From Planctomycetota bacterium (GTDB lineage Bacteria; Planctomycetota; UBA1135; GCA-002686595), in assembly GCA_012959525.1 (NCBI GenBank), contig DUDB01000012.1:1-64000 (forward strand): a stretch of DNA of 64,000 nucleotides, in the 5' to 3' direction. Shown here piece after piece: positions 26,826 through 35,908 of this stretch. The position numbers were made by a program, and so were the translations under genes. A model generated the notes under the pieces. That model had not been told where the DNA came from. It searched no databases and saw only the letters and a program-made list of their open reading frames with translations. Positions within the stretch are counted from its first letter, which is position 1. Every line of letters starts with the position of its first letter.

Positions 26826-27646
26826 GCGTGCTTGGGCCGGGCCGCAGCACGGGCGATAGGATCTTCTTCGGCACCCTTATCGGTCTCGGCATCGCCTACA
26901 TCTTGATGGTGTTGGGAATGTTGGTAGCTGACGCCTCCTTCACCACCCCCGCCGCAATGGCAGCGGCTTTGGCCAAACCCGAGATACGGCACGCTTTTGG
27001 TCTGTCCTTCACCACGGCGACGGTCACAGCCATCCTCTCCGTGTGGTTCGGCGTCCCCATCGGCTATCTCATGGCGCGGCGTAATTTCCCGGGGAAGAGC
27101 CTCGTGGATGCGATTCTGGACGTGCCCATCGTGCTGCCCCCGATGGTGATTGGACTCTCCCTCCTGATCCTCTTCCAGACCGGGCTGGGCCGACAATTAG
27201 AGTCCGGGTTTGCGGCCCTGTTTGGGGTTGGCATTACCTATGAGGTGCCCAGCATCATCCTGGCTCAGTTTGCGGTCTCCTGCGCCTTCGCCATCCGAAC
27301 CCTACGAGTCACCTTTGATCAACTGGATCCGCGCTGTGAAGACGTAGCCCGCACCCTCGGCTGCTCTTCGCGCCAGGCTTTCTGGCACGTGGTCCTTCCG
27401 TCCGCTTGGAAAGGCGTACTAAGCGCAGGCCTACTGGCGTGGGCTCGCGCCCTCGGTGAGTTCGGGCCGGTGCTTGTCTTTTCTGGCGCAACACGCATGA
27501 AGACGGAGGTTCTGCCGTCGACGGTCTTCCTTGAATTGTCCGTGGGTGATCTGGAAGCGGCCGTGGCTGTCTCCCTGATCCTCGTTGCGGCCGCGGTGGG
27601 CTGCCTCCTCCTTGGACGGCTGCTTGGTTTGAAGGTGGGTCGATGA
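26822..27646 (+). CDS. modB: ABC permease, ModB-type
   Basis: A 274-residue polytopic permease. The EAA-loop that docks to the ATPase is clear: EDVARTLGCSSRQAFWHVVLP, with the invariant Gly, followed by ARALGEFGPVLVFSGATRMKTE, a combination characteristic of ModB and related oxyanion permeases. The start at ATG 26822 overlaps the preceding stop (ATGA), as does its own stop with the ATPase gene. It moves the oxyanion delivered by the tandem binding protein into the cytoplasm; with a single permease gene the channel is presumably a homodimer, a point of interest given the duplicated binding protein. Confidence 0.92.
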   Translation: MSVLGPGRSTGDRIFFGTLIGLGIAYILMVLGMLVADASFTTPAAMAAALAKPEIRHAFGLSFTTATVTAILSVWFGVPIGYLMARRNFPGKSLVDAILDVPIVLPPMVIGLSLLILFQTGLGRQLESGFAALFGVGITYEVPSIILAQFAVSCAFAIRTLRVTFDQLDPRCEDVARTLGCSSRQAFWHVVLPSAWKGVLSAGLLAWARALGEFGPVLVFSGATRMKTEVLPSTVFLELSVGDLEAAVAVSLILVAAAVGCLLLGRLLGLKVGR

Positions 27647-28287
27647 GCCTGCGCCTTGAGCAATGCAGCGCGAGGGTTGGAACGTTCAACCTGGGGCCGG
27701 CGGATCTGGATCTGCCAGGGGGTGCCTACGGGGTCTTGATGGGTCCCACCGGCAGCGGCAAGACCACCTTGCTTGAGTTGATCGCCGGTCTAGCACCCCT
27801 CACATCCGGACGCCTGAGCATAGCCGGCCAGCCCTCCAACGAGCTGCGACCCGCGGATCGGGGGATCGGCTATCTACCCCAGGACGGAGTCCTGTTCGAC
27901 ACCATGACCGTGGCTGAGCATCTCGATTTTGCGCCACGCTTCGGCGGCTGGACCCAGGCCCGCCGGCAGCAGCGTGTCGAAGAGTTGGCGGAGCGACTCG
28001 GGCTCAACTCCCTGTTGAAGCGCAAGCCGGAGGGGCTATCGGGCGGGGAACGTCAGCGCGTGGGCCTGGGCCGGGCGCTGGCGGGCAGACCCAAGCTACT
28101 CTTACTGGACGAGCCACTCTCCGCACTGGACGTAGAGATGCACGCAGACCTCGCCCAATATCTGGCGACGATTCGCGACGACCAAGACGTAACCGTGCTG
28201 CACGTCACCCACAATCCCCAGGAAGCCGACCTCTTGGGCACCCATCATTTTCGCCTGAATGAAGGTCGGATCCTTCCTACCTCATGA
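27643..28287 (+). CDS. ABC ATPase of molybdate-type transporter
   Basis: A 214-residue ATPase with Walker A GPTGSGKT (34-41), signature LSGGERQRV (132-140) and Walker B LLLLDEPLSALD. It is shorter than E. coli ModC (about 350 residues): the C-terminal TOBE/molbindin domain that senses molybdate is absent, so trans-inhibition by bound molybdate is not expected. It overlaps both neighbours by ATGA. Confidence 0.92.
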   Translation: MSLRLEQCSARVGTFNLGPADLDLPGGAYGVLMGPTGSGKTTLLELIAGLAPLTSGRLSIAGQPSNELRPADRGIGYLPQDGVLFDTMTVAEHLDFAPRFGGWTQARRQQRVEELAERLGLNSLLKRKPEGLSGGERQRVGLGRALAGRPKLLLLDEPLSALDVEMHADLAQYLATIRDDQDVTVLHVTHNPQEADLLGTHHFRLNEGRILPTS

Positions 28288-28571
28288 AATTGACCGTTGA
28301 GTGGATGTCCCAGTTGCGAGTGGCTGCCGGGAGTGCTCAGCAGCTCCTTGATTGCCCGGATGGAACCCGCCTGACCGAGGCCCTTGAGCAGGCCCTGGCA
28401 GAGCTGCCCCCGGATAGGGCACTCGCACTGCGGCCTCTGTTGCTGGCCGACGAGGGCCTCAGTTCCACACTCTTAATAGCGGTGGACGGCGTACAAGTCC
28501 CCTGCGGAACGGATCCCGAACTCACGGCTGGGGCGACGGTCCTCCTCTCGAGCCCCATCGCCGGAGGATGA
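28284..28571 (+). CDS. MoaD/ThiS-family small sulfur-carrier protein
   Basis: A 95-residue ubiquitin-fold protein ending in Gly-Gly (SSPIAGG), the invariant tail that is adenylated and thiocarboxylated in MoaD and ThiS. Residues near the end, LTAGATVLLSSPIAGG, match the MoaD pattern of a D/G-rich turn followed by a strand and the GG tail. Its position between a molybdate-type ATPase and a MoeB-like activating enzyme supports the MoaD role: small subunit of molybdopterin synthase. The large subunit MoaE is not in the window. Both ends overlap the neighbours by ATGA. Confidence 0.85.
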   Translation: MKLTVEWMSQLRVAAGSAQQLLDCPDGTRLTEALEQALAELPPDRALALRPLLLADEGLSSTLLIAVDGVQVPCGTDPELTAGATVLLSSPIAGG

Positions 28572-29335
28572 GCATGCAGCCCGATCAGGTACCCGCACTC
28601 AGTGCACATGAAAGGGAAGTCTACTCCTGGCAACTCACGGTTCCAGGCCATGGGGAAGCCGGACAGCTAGCGCTACGAGGAGCTAGCGTGCTCGTCTCCC
28701 GCGTGGGTGGGCTGGGTTCGGCCGTCGCCCTGGAGCTGGCTGCCGCTGGGGTTGGGCGTCTGATTTTGGCCCACGCGGGAGACGTCCAACCGAGCGACCT
28801 CAATCGACAGCTACTGATGACTCATGACTCGATTGGGAGCCCTCGGATCGAATCCGTGGAGCGACGCCTGAAGGAGCTCAACCCGCGCCTTGAAACCCTC
28901 TGCGTTGCCGAGAACATCCAGGCGGACAACGTGGAGAAATTGGTCGCTGAGTGCGACCTGATTGTGGATTGCGCCCCGCTGTTTGAAGAGCGTCTCCTGA
29001 TGAACCGTGAAGCCGTGCGTACCCAAACGCCCATGGTGGAGGCCGCCATGTATGAACTTCAGGCTCAGCTCACCACGATCCTTCCAGGCATGACGCCCTG
29101 CCTGGCCTGCATTACCCCCCACAGTCCACCTGCCTGGAAGAGGCGCTTCCCCGTGTTCGGTGCGGTCTCCGGCAGCGTGGGATGCATGGCTGCCATGGAA
29201 GCCATCAAGGTCATCACGGGCAATGGGGAGCCACTGGCCGGGCGACTCTTGACCTACGACCTGCGGGACATGTCATTCCGCAACCTCACGATCCAAAGGC
29301 GACCCGACTGTCCCGTGTGTGGCACGACGCCCTAA
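28568..29335 (+). CDS. moeB: MoeB/ThiF/HesA-family E1-like activating enzyme
   Basis: A 255-residue E1-like enzyme expected to adenylate the C-terminal Gly of the preceding MoaD-like protein. Seen: nucleotide-binding VGGLGSAVALELAAAGVG, SDLNRQLL with the catalytic Arg, the zinc pair CLAC plus CPVC, and SVGCMAAMEAIKVI. Two deviations stand out. The Lys of the usual GxPKVES is Arg here (GSPRIES). The Cys that forms a thioester in ThiF-type enzymes, normally between the first CxxC and the AG-V motif, is absent (RRFPVFGAVSG). MoeB does not need that Cys, so adenylation may still occur. It is the last gene of the operon. Confidence 0.85.
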   Translation: MSMQPDQVPALSAHEREVYSWQLTVPGHGEAGQLALRGASVLVSRVGGLGSAVALELAAAGVGRLILAHAGDVQPSDLNRQLLMTHDSIGSPRIESVERRLKELNPRLETLCVAENIQADNVEKLVAECDLIVDCAPLFEERLLMNREAVRTQTPMVEAAMYELQAQLTTILPGMTPCLACITPHSPPAWKRRFPVFGAVSGSVGCMAAMEAIKVITGNGEPLAGRLLTYDLRDMSFRNLTIQRRPDCPVCGTTP

Positions 29336-29387
29336 GACATCCAAGGCCACCCCACCCCACGCAACAATAGACCTACCCGGAGCCTAC

Positions 29388-31016
29388 TTGCCCACAGTCC
29401 TTCTCCTGTCCGTCGTTCTGCCAGCTATCTGCCTGCCCGCGCAGGATCTCCAGGACTACGGCACGCCGCCCCTCACCGCACCGTTCACAAAACTTGACAC
29501 GCTGTGCGTCAATGACTGGTGGGCCCGAGGACCCTCGCCGATAGTCGAGACACGCGTGCCCAGAGAGCAGGTGATCGCTTTCGGGATCTACACCGTGCAC
29601 GCAGGATCCCTGAAGCTCACGGCGCAGCTCTACCCTCTGTACCCACGGGAGACCCGGACCGTTCGACTGGAGCTCCTTCGAGATGGAGAGTGGAAGGAGG
29701 AGGCGCGAGCTGAGGTCCACGACCTGGGCTGGTCCGCCCTCCTGCGAGTGGACGGCTGGAGTGCCGACCAGGATGTGCCGTACCGTCTCCGGCATGGTGA
29801 GGAGGCCCTGTACCAGGGCTCCATTCGCCGCGACCCCACCGATAGCAATGAGATCACTGTCGCGGCCCTCTCCTGTAACTCGAGCAGGGACCGCGGCCTT
29901 CGGCCGCGCTACGTACGCAACATTCTCTGGCATGATCCTGACCTGGTGTTTTTCGCTGGCGACCAGAGCTACGACCACAGGGAACACACGGCGGCCTGGC
30001 TCAAGTTCGGCCTGCAGTTCAAAGAGGTTTTCCGCGACAGGCCGTGCATCACCATCCCCGACGACCACGACATCGGCCAGGCCAACCTCTGGGGAGAGTC
30101 CGGCAAGGTCGCCAAGCTCCGCGGCAGCGCTGACGGCGGCTACAACCACCATCCTGATTACGTGCGCATGGTGGAGCGTTGCCAGACGGCCCACCTCCCT
30201 GATCCGGTGGATCCACGTCCCGTCGGCCAGGGCATCGGCGTGTACTTCACGAACCTGCGCCTCGGGGGCATCGATTTCGCCATCCTCGAGGACCGCAAAT
30301 TCAAGTCGGGGCCAGCGGGCAAGATCCCCAAGCAGGGCCCCCGCCCCGACCACATCACGGACCCCGACTACGACCCTGCCAGCATCGATCTGGAGGGTCT
30401 GGTGCTACTCGGGGAGCGCCAGCACGCCTTCTTGCGGAGTTGGGGCCAAGCCCGGGAGGGTGTCCGCATGAAGGTCGTCTTATCCCAGACTGGGTTTTGC
30501 GGCGGAGCCCACCTTCATGGAAGTCGGGACAACCGACTCTTCGCCGACCTGGACAGCAACGGTTGGCCCCAGAGTGGCCGCAACGAGGCCCTGCGCTTGA
30601 TCCAGGCGGCGGGCGCCATCCACATCGGGGGCGACCAACATCTCGCCACCGTCATCCAACACGGCATCGATAAGCACCGTGACGGGCCCTGGGCGTTCAT
30701 CGTACCCGCCTGCGTAAACACCATTTATGGCCGTTGGTGGAGCCCGGACAACGACGCGCCCGGTGAAGCCCGTGACCCGGCCTCGGCGCTGCCCTTTACC
30801 GGGGACTATTGGGATGGCTTCCGGAATCGCATCACCATGCACGCCTATGCCAATCCCGATGCGGAGACCAATGGGGAGGGGTATGGGTTGATCCGCCTGG
30901 ACAAGCGCGCGGGGGAGGTCACTTTTGAGTGCTGGCCACGCATCGTGGACGTGAGCGCCCCCGATGCAGCCCAGTTCCCCGGCTGGCCCATCTCCTTCCC
31001 GATCCGCAACCGGTAG
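29388..31016 (+). CDS. PhoD-like metallophosphatase/phosphodiesterase, secreted
   Basis: A 542-residue protein. The start is placed at TTG 29388, preceded by GGAG five bases upstream and giving a clean signal peptide (VLLLSVVLPAICLPAQ); an ATG at 29319 would overlap moeB by 17 bases and add a basic, non-signal leader. Metal-binding motifs of the PhoD/calcineurin-like superfamily are visible: DLVFFAGDQSYDH, TIPDDHDIGQANLWG and HIGGDQHLATV. An N-terminal beta-sandwich of about 120 residues precedes the catalytic domain, as in PhoD. Such enzymes hydrolyse phosphodiesters or monoesters outside the cytoplasm, often with calcium and iron. Phosphate-dependent regulation is not visible in the sequence. 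Confidence 0.85.
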   Translation: MPTVLLLSVVLPAICLPAQDLQDYGTPPLTAPFTKLDTLCVNDWWARGPSPIVETRVPREQVIAFGIYTVHAGSLKLTAQLYPLYPRETRTVRLELLRDGEWKEEARAEVHDLGWSALLRVDGWSADQDVPYRLRHGEEALYQGSIRRDPTDSNEITVAALSCNSSRDRGLRPRYVRNILWHDPDLVFFAGDQSYDHREHTAAWLKFGLQFKEVFRDRPCITIPDDHDIGQANLWGESGKVAKLRGSADGGYNHHPDYVRMVERCQTAHLPDPVDPRPVGQGIGVYFTNLRLGGIDFAILEDRKFKSGPAGKIPKQGPRPDHITDPDYDPASIDLEGLVLLGERQHAFLRSWGQAREGVRMKVVLSQTGFCGGAHLHGSRDNRLFADLDSNGWPQSGRNEALRLIQAAGAIHIGGDQHLATVIQHGIDKHRDGPWAFIVPACVNTIYGRWWSPDNDAPGEARDPASALPFTGDYWDGFRNRITMHAYANPDAETNGEGYGLIRLDKRAGEVTFECWPRIVDVSAPDAAQFPGWPISFPIRNR

Positions 31017-31193
31017 GCCTCCCGGTTGAAGAGGCTCTGGCCTGCTCCGACTACGGCTACGGTTGAGATTCTCAGGCCGGGATGAACTCGTTCTTGCGGT
31101 GATGGGCCGCACGGCTCGCCTGAACCAAAAACTCGCACGGAATGGTGATCTGATTGGGCCAAGCACTTGATCCGGGCGGATCCGCAGCGCAAC
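31017..31193. other. Intergenic region upstream of the SNF2 helicase gene
   Basis: 177 bases without a gene or tRNA-like fold. It contains one 6-2-6 palindrome (GATCCGGGCGGATC, 31169-31182) just before the preferred start, which is of the quality expected by chance. It presumably holds the promoter, but no convincing -35/-10 pair is visible. Confidence 0.3.
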
Positions 31194-34100
31194 ATGGTTC
31201 GCTTCGAGTTCCGCCCTCCCCCTCCGCCTCACCATCCCCCCCCCGTGAGCCTAGCCAAGCAACTCCGCCCCCTCCTTCCTGCCCGTGCCCGAGGCCGAGG
31301 GAACGATACCGTCGAGTTCATCGTCATTGACGATCACGACTCCACTCAGGTTCGCGCCACGGTTCACGGGCACGAATCCCAGGAGGTCCTGCTGCGACTG
31401 ACTCCGCCTGCAGCCTGGAGCGTCTCGTGCACCTGCCCTCTCTTCAAGAAGACCGGCGCCTGCAGGCACCTGTGGGCCGTGGTCAAGGAAGTGGATGAAC
31501 GTGGCCTGGAGATCGTCACCGCGGTTGACCTAGAGGCCAAGGATGCGAGCATCTCCACCCTCGACCCCTCCCGCGAGGTCTGGCGGGGCCGGTTGGGCAG
31601 CGTGCACAGCGAACTTGAGAAAGCCGCCCCCGATCCCTGGGACGGACTCGTCCCTAGCCGTGTCTCTGCCGGGTTTCAGTTCCTCTACGTCCTAGACCTC
31701 GACGATACCGCCAGCGGTCGTGGGTTGGTCCTGCGCCCCTTCTGGCGTGAGCGCCACCGCAACCACCGCTGGAGTCGCCGACGCCCCTACGACCCCGAGG
31801 CAGAGGACGCGGTCGAACTCACGGACCCAACCGACGTGCGCATCTTCCGCGCCCTACGCGTCGCCCGCCGCTCCGCATGGACAGCCTCCTCGCACCTCTC
31901 CAGCTTTGGTGGCAGCGGAGCCTGGTGGCTGGATGATGCCGAAACGTCGGAGGTCATTCCCCTCTTGTGCGAATCGGGCCGGGCCTATCTACATGCCGGC
32001 GGTGAAGAGGAGACCGAACCCCTGCAATTGGATACGGATGAACCCTGGGCCTTTGGAGTCAGGCTGGAGCGGGACGAAGATTCACAGCGCGCTAGCCTGC
32101 ACGGCTACCTGGCCCGGCGTGAGGAGACCATGGACATCGAGAGTCCGCTCCTCGTCCTGGAGGCGGGCTTCCTGTTCACCCCCCAGCAAGTGACGCCCAT
32201 CGACGCTCGCGGAGCATGGCCTCTGCTTCAGACCCTGCGTACGGATGGCCCGCTTGCCGGGCCGCTCGAGGACGCGGGGGACCTGGCCCAGCGGGTACTT
32301 GACCTGCCGGGGCACCCCCTCCTCGCGGGTGAAGGTCTGCACCTCGCGGAGCCCCGCTCACCATTCCCCCACCTGCGCATCTCCGCGCCCGGCCCAGAAC
32401 GTGCCCCGCTGACCTGTCAGATTCAATTCCAGTACGGCGACACCTTTGTCGACCTGGGAGAGGCCCGCGGCGCCGTGCGCGAGAAGGAAACAGGCCTGGT
32501 CGTGCGCCGGGCCTGGCACGAAGAACGCGACGCTCTACGGTCATTCCTTCTGTCCGGAGGCCGTCCTGCGCCAGAGGGCGATGGCATCAGTGGACGCGTG
32601 GATGCCGCAGACCTCGACGAAGTGGTGCTGCGCTTGACCGGCCTCAATTGGTCGGTAGAGGTTGGCGGAGAGCTCTGCAAGACGGGCGGCGCACTGACAC
32701 TGCGCGTCTCCTCGGGGATGGACTGGTTCGACCTCGAGGGCGAGGTGGATTTCGATGGCAGCCTGGTCCCCATCCGCCACCTGCTCACGGCCCTAGAGAA
32801 AGGAGACCGTAGCCTCACGCTGGAAGACGGCACTGTGGGCTACCTGCCGGATGACCTTCGGCGGCAGTGGGGCGTACTCTCAGGTCTAGCTCGACGAGAA
32901 GGCGACGGACTCCGCTTCCACAAGAGCCAGGGATGGCTCCTAGATCGGCTTCTGGCCGGCAAGCCGGGGGTCTCATGGGATGAGAAGTTCGGTCAACTGC
33001 GCGACACATTGAGCGCCTTCAGCGGACTCGTGGAAGAAGAGGAAATCGAGTCCTTCCTTGGCGAGCTCCGGTCCTATCAGCGCACCGGGCTCAACTGGTT
33101 CCGCTTCCTCCGCGACGTCAACTTCGGAGGTTGCCTGGCGGATGACATGGGCCTGGGTAAGACCATTCAGGTCCTGGCCCTGCTGGAAGACCGTCGCACT
33201 AACCGCGAAGGCCATCTGCCTTCGCTTGTGGTGGTACCCCGCTCGCTGATGTTCAACTGGCGGGCAGAAGCCAAGCGCTTCACTCCAGACCTCAAGGTAC
33301 TCGACTATACCGGCCCTCAGCGCGCGGAGTTCCTCCCGATCCTTCCAGATCAGGACATCATCCTCACCACATATGGGACCCTGAGGCGTGACATCCACAA
33401 CCTCAAGGACATCCTCTTTGACTACGTCATCCTCGACGAAGCGCAGGCCATCAAGAACGCCACCAGCCACTCCGCCAAGGCGGCACGCCTCCTGCGTGCA
33501 GATAACCGCCTCGCCCTCTCCGGCACCCCTGTGGAGAATCACCTCGGAGAATTGTGGAGCCTATTTGAGTTCCTGAACCCGGGCATGCTCGGCCGCGCTC
33601 GCGCCTTCAAGGGCCTGATAAGCGCCCGCTCGGAGGCTGGCCTGGACGAGGCCGGTAGATCTCTACTCGCTGCAACCTTGAGTCCCTTCATCCTGAGGCG
33701 CACCAAGGAAGAGGTGCTCCCCGATCTGCCTCCCAAGGTCGAACAGATCCTCTGGTGTGAGCTCAGCGGCGACCAACGCGACGAGTACGACACTCTGCGA
33801 GACCACTATCGCAGCGGCCTCGCAAACCAGGACGGCAAGCGGGACAGTTTCTGGGTACTCACGGCCCTCCTGCGTCTGCGCCAGGCTGCCTGTCACCCCG
33901 GGCTGGTGGAGAAGGACCGAACCGAAGAACTCTCCGCCAAACTCGACGTCCTACTGCCCCACATCGACGAGCTAGTAGAAAGCGGCCACAAGGCCCTCGT
34001 CTTCAGCCAATTCACATCCCACCTGGCCGTGGTTCGACGACACCTGGAAGATGCCGGGCACCCATACGCCTACCTCGACGGCAAGACTCGCGACCGCGAA

Positions 34101-34439
34101 GCCGTGGTCAGCCGCTTCCGCGACCGACCCGACTGTCCGCTCCTCCTCATGAGCCTCAAGGCTGGGGGGCTCGGGCTCAACCTAGTGGAGGCCGACTACG
34201 TGTTCCTGTTGGACCCCTGGTGGAACCCCGCTGCCGAAGCCCAGGCCATCGACCGCGCCCACCGTATTGGCCGCATGAACAAAGTCATGGCCTACCGACT
34301 CATCGCCCGGGACACCATCGAAGAGAAGATCCTCGAGCTACAGGACAAGAAGCGCGCGCTCGTCAAGTCCGTGCTTCCCACCGGAGACGGACTGCTCAAG
34401 GCCCTGTCTATCGAAGAGATCGAGGGTCTCTTCTCCTAG
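31194..34439 (+). CDS. SNF2-family helicase/translocase with N-terminal SWIM zinc finger
   Basis: A 1081-residue Swi2/Snf2 ATPase. The SWIM motif is C79-T-C81 with C90-R-H92 (SCTCPLFKKTGACRHLW). A long central region of about 500 residues precedes the motor. Motor motifs: Walker A DDMGLGKT near 654, DEAQ near 747, LSGTPVENHLGELWS, and motif V/VI SLKAGGLGLN ... AEAQAIDRAHRIGR near 1020. These proteins translocate on double-stranded DNA and remodel protein-DNA complexes, like RapA. ATG at 31194 is preferred; a TTG at 31167 is the alternative. No methyltransferase or nuclease is encoded nearby, so a restriction or phage-defence role is not supported. Its stop overlaps the opposing sulfatase stop. 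Confidence 0.93.
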   Translation: MVRFEFRPPPPPHHPPPVSLAKQLRPLLPARARGRGNDTVEFIVIDDHDSTQVRATVHGHESQEVLLRLTPPAAWSVSCTCPLFKKTGACRHLWAVVKEVDERGLEIVTAVDLEAKDASISTLDPSREVWRGRLGSVHSELEKAAPDPWDGLVPSRVSAGFQFLYVLDLDDTASGRGLVLRPFWRERHRNHRWSRRRPYDPEAEDAVELTDPTDVRIFRALRVARRSAWTASSHLSSFGGSGAWWLDDAETSEVIPLLCESGRAYLHAGGEEETEPLQLDTDEPWAFGVRLERDEDSQRASLHGYLARREETMDIESPLLVLEAGFLFTPQQVTPIDARGAWPLLQTLRTDGPLAGPLEDAGDLAQRVLDLPGHPLLAGEGLHLAEPRSPFPHLRISAPGPERAPLTCQIQFQYGDTFVDLGEARGAVREKETGLVVRRAWHEERDALRSFLLSGGRPAPEGDGISGRVDAADLDEVVLRLTGLNWSVEVGGELCKTGGALTLRVSSGMDWFDLEGEVDFDGSLVPIRHLLTALEKGDRSLTLEDGTVGYLPDDLRRQWGVLSGLARREGDGLRFHKSQGWLLDRLLAGKPGVSWDEKFGQLRDTLSAFSGLVEEEEIESFLGELRSYQRTGLNWFRFLRDVNFGGCLADDMGLGKTIQVLALLEDRRTNREGHLPSLVVVPRSLMFNWRAEAKRFTPDLKVLDYTGPQRAEFLPILPDQDIILTTYGTLRRDIHNLKDILFDYVILDEAQAIKNATSHSAKAARLLRADNRLALSGTPVENHLGELWSLFEFLNPGMLGRARAFKGLISARSEAGLDEAGRSLLAATLSPFILRRTKEEVLPDLPPKVEQILWCELSGDQRDEYDTLRDHYRSGLANQDGKRDSFWVLTALLRLRQAACHPGLVEKDRTEELSAKLDVLLPHIDELVESGHKALVFSQFTSHLAVVRRHLEDAGHPYAYLDGKTRDREAVVSRFRDRPDCPLLLMSLKAGGLGLNLVEADYVFLLDPWWNPAAEAQAIDRAHRIGRMNKVMAYRLIARDTIEEKILELQDKKRALVKSVLPTGDGLLKALSIEEIEGLFS

Positions 34440-35896
34440 TCCGCCCGCGTGCGGTCAGCCGTCCGCTGCGCCAGCAGTCGGGCTTTCAGTCGAACCACGA
34501 CCTCCGGCTCCTCCAGCCACAGGTTCCTGGTCTCGTAGGGATCACGCCCGAGGTGGTACAGTTGCCCCGTAGGGCCGCCCTCCTCCGGGGCACGGGTCTT
34601 GGGGGCGGTGAAGCCTCCCGATCCCAGGCCCTCAATGAGCTTCCACGGCCCGGACCTCAAGGCGAACGTGCCGTTGATGGAATGGTGAATCACATCGGCG
34701 CGGGCCGGCTTCCGACCCGCCTCCCCTCGAAAAGCCGCCCCTTGGTCGAAGCTGTCCTCAGCAGCATCGGATCCCAAGGGAGCCTGCGCCAGCGCGGCTA
34801 GGGTGGCATAAACATCCGTCAAGCAAAGCAGATCCGCACACTCAGTCGCAGGTGGGACCCGCCCGGGCCAACGGACGAGAAAAGGAACCCGATGGCCCCC
34901 CTCCCAGATGTCCGCCTTTTGCCCGCGGTAACCGAGATTCGCGTCATGGCCATGACGCTTGATGTCCGCGTCGGGCCAGTGGGATCCATTGTCTGAAGTG
35001 AAAACCACCAGGGTCTCAGAGCCAACACCAAGGCGGTCAAGTGCCGCGAGGACGTCCCCCACCAGACCATCCACCTGGCTGACGAAATCTCCGTAGTGCG
35101 CCACCTCGGAATTGCCCTCGAACTCCTCGCTGGGCAGCCAAGGTGTATGAGGGGCTGAGAGGGCCAGGTAGAGAAAGAACGGCTTGTCGGGATCGGTCCG
35201 CACGCTGCGCTCGATGAACTCCACCGCTCGAAAGCCGAAGCGCGGCAGAACTTCCGCATGCCTAAAATCTGGTGAAGCGGGCCCCTTGCGCCAGAACCCT
35301 CCACCCTTCTGCCGCCGATGAGCGCTACCTTTAACGGTAACCGTTGGGGGCTGAATGGCCCGATCTCCAAGCACGTACACGTAGGGCGGAATGTCCAAGG
35401 AGGCGGGGATCCCGAAGAACTCGTCAAAGCCTAGGTCTAAAGGGCCCGGATGAAGCGGTTCGGCGAAGTCCACCGGGTTCTCAGTGCCGAAGCCCAGGTG
35501 CCACTTGCCCACGGCCCCGGTCTGGTAGCCCGCCCCGGCCAGAGCATCCGCCAACGTGCTCCTGTCCGTTTGGATCAGGCAGGGGTCATGCCCCCAAAGG
35601 ACTCCGGTCTTGAGCCTCGTCCGCCATGCGTAGCGCCCCGTCAGCAGGCCGTACCGGGTGGGAGTGCAGACAGCGGACGGACTGTGAGCGTCTGTGAAGC
35701 GCGTGCCCGCGCGGGCCAACCCGTCCAGATGCGGCGTGGGGATCTTGGAAGCGGCGTTGTAGCAGCCCAAGTCTCCAAGACCCAGATCGTCAGCCAGGAT
35801 CACCACAAGGTTGGGCTGCCCTGGCAAGGGGACTGGTGCTTCCTGGATAGGAAAGGCCGCGCACAGGACCGCCAAAATCGAGAGTGGGGTGAGCAT
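34436..35896 (-). CDS. Secreted Cys-type sulfatase
   Basis: A 486-residue sulfatase with signal peptide (LSILAVLCAAFPIQ). The metal site begins ILADDLGLGDLG (Asp36-Asp37) and the active-site signature is C77-T-P-T-R81 followed by YGLLTGR, the formylglycine sequence. Further motifs: FFLYLALSAPHTPW and VFTSDNGSHW. It should hydrolyse sulfate esters of sulfated polysaccharides after oxidation of Cys77 to formylglycine by an FGE. The only FGE-fold protein in this window lacks the catalytic cysteines, so maturation needs another enzyme. It is 12 bases downstream of the amidase/muramidase fusion gene and likely in the same transcript. Confidence 0.95.
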   Translation of the reverse strand: MLTPLSILAVLCAAFPIQEAPVPLPGQPNLVVILADDLGLGDLGCYNAASKIPTPHLDGLARAGTRFTDAHSPSAVCTPTRYGLLTGRYAWRTRLKTGVLWGHDPCLIQTDRSTLADALAGAGYQTGAVGKWHLGFGTENPVDFAEPLHPGPLDLGFDEFFGIPASLDIPPYVYVLGDRAIQPPTVTVKGSAHRRQKGGGFWRKGPASPDFRHAEVLPRFGFRAVEFIERSVRTDPDKPFFLYLALSAPHTPWLPSEEFEGNSEVAHYGDFVSQVDGLVGDVLAALDRLGVGSETLVVFTSDNGSHWPDADIKRHGHDANLGYRGQKADIWEGGHRVPFLVRWPGRVPPATECADLLCLTDVYATLAALAQAPLGSDAAEDSFDQGAAFRGEAGRKPARADVIHHSINGTFALRSGPWKLIEGLGSGGFTAPKTRAPEEGGPTGQLYHLGRDPYETRNLWLEEPEVVVRLKARLLAQRTADRTRAD

Positions 35897-35908
35897 GGCT
35901 TCAGCTTA

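Noticed and set aside
29373-30353. Minus-strand frame of about 326 codons opposite the PhoD-like gene
   Set aside because: Shadow frame; the plus strand has clear metallophosphatase motifs throughout.
31169-31182. GATCCG-GG-CGGATC palindrome before the SNF2 helicase gene as an operator
   Set aside because: A 6-2-6 palindrome is expected several times by chance in 64 kb, and it has no flanking promoter elements.
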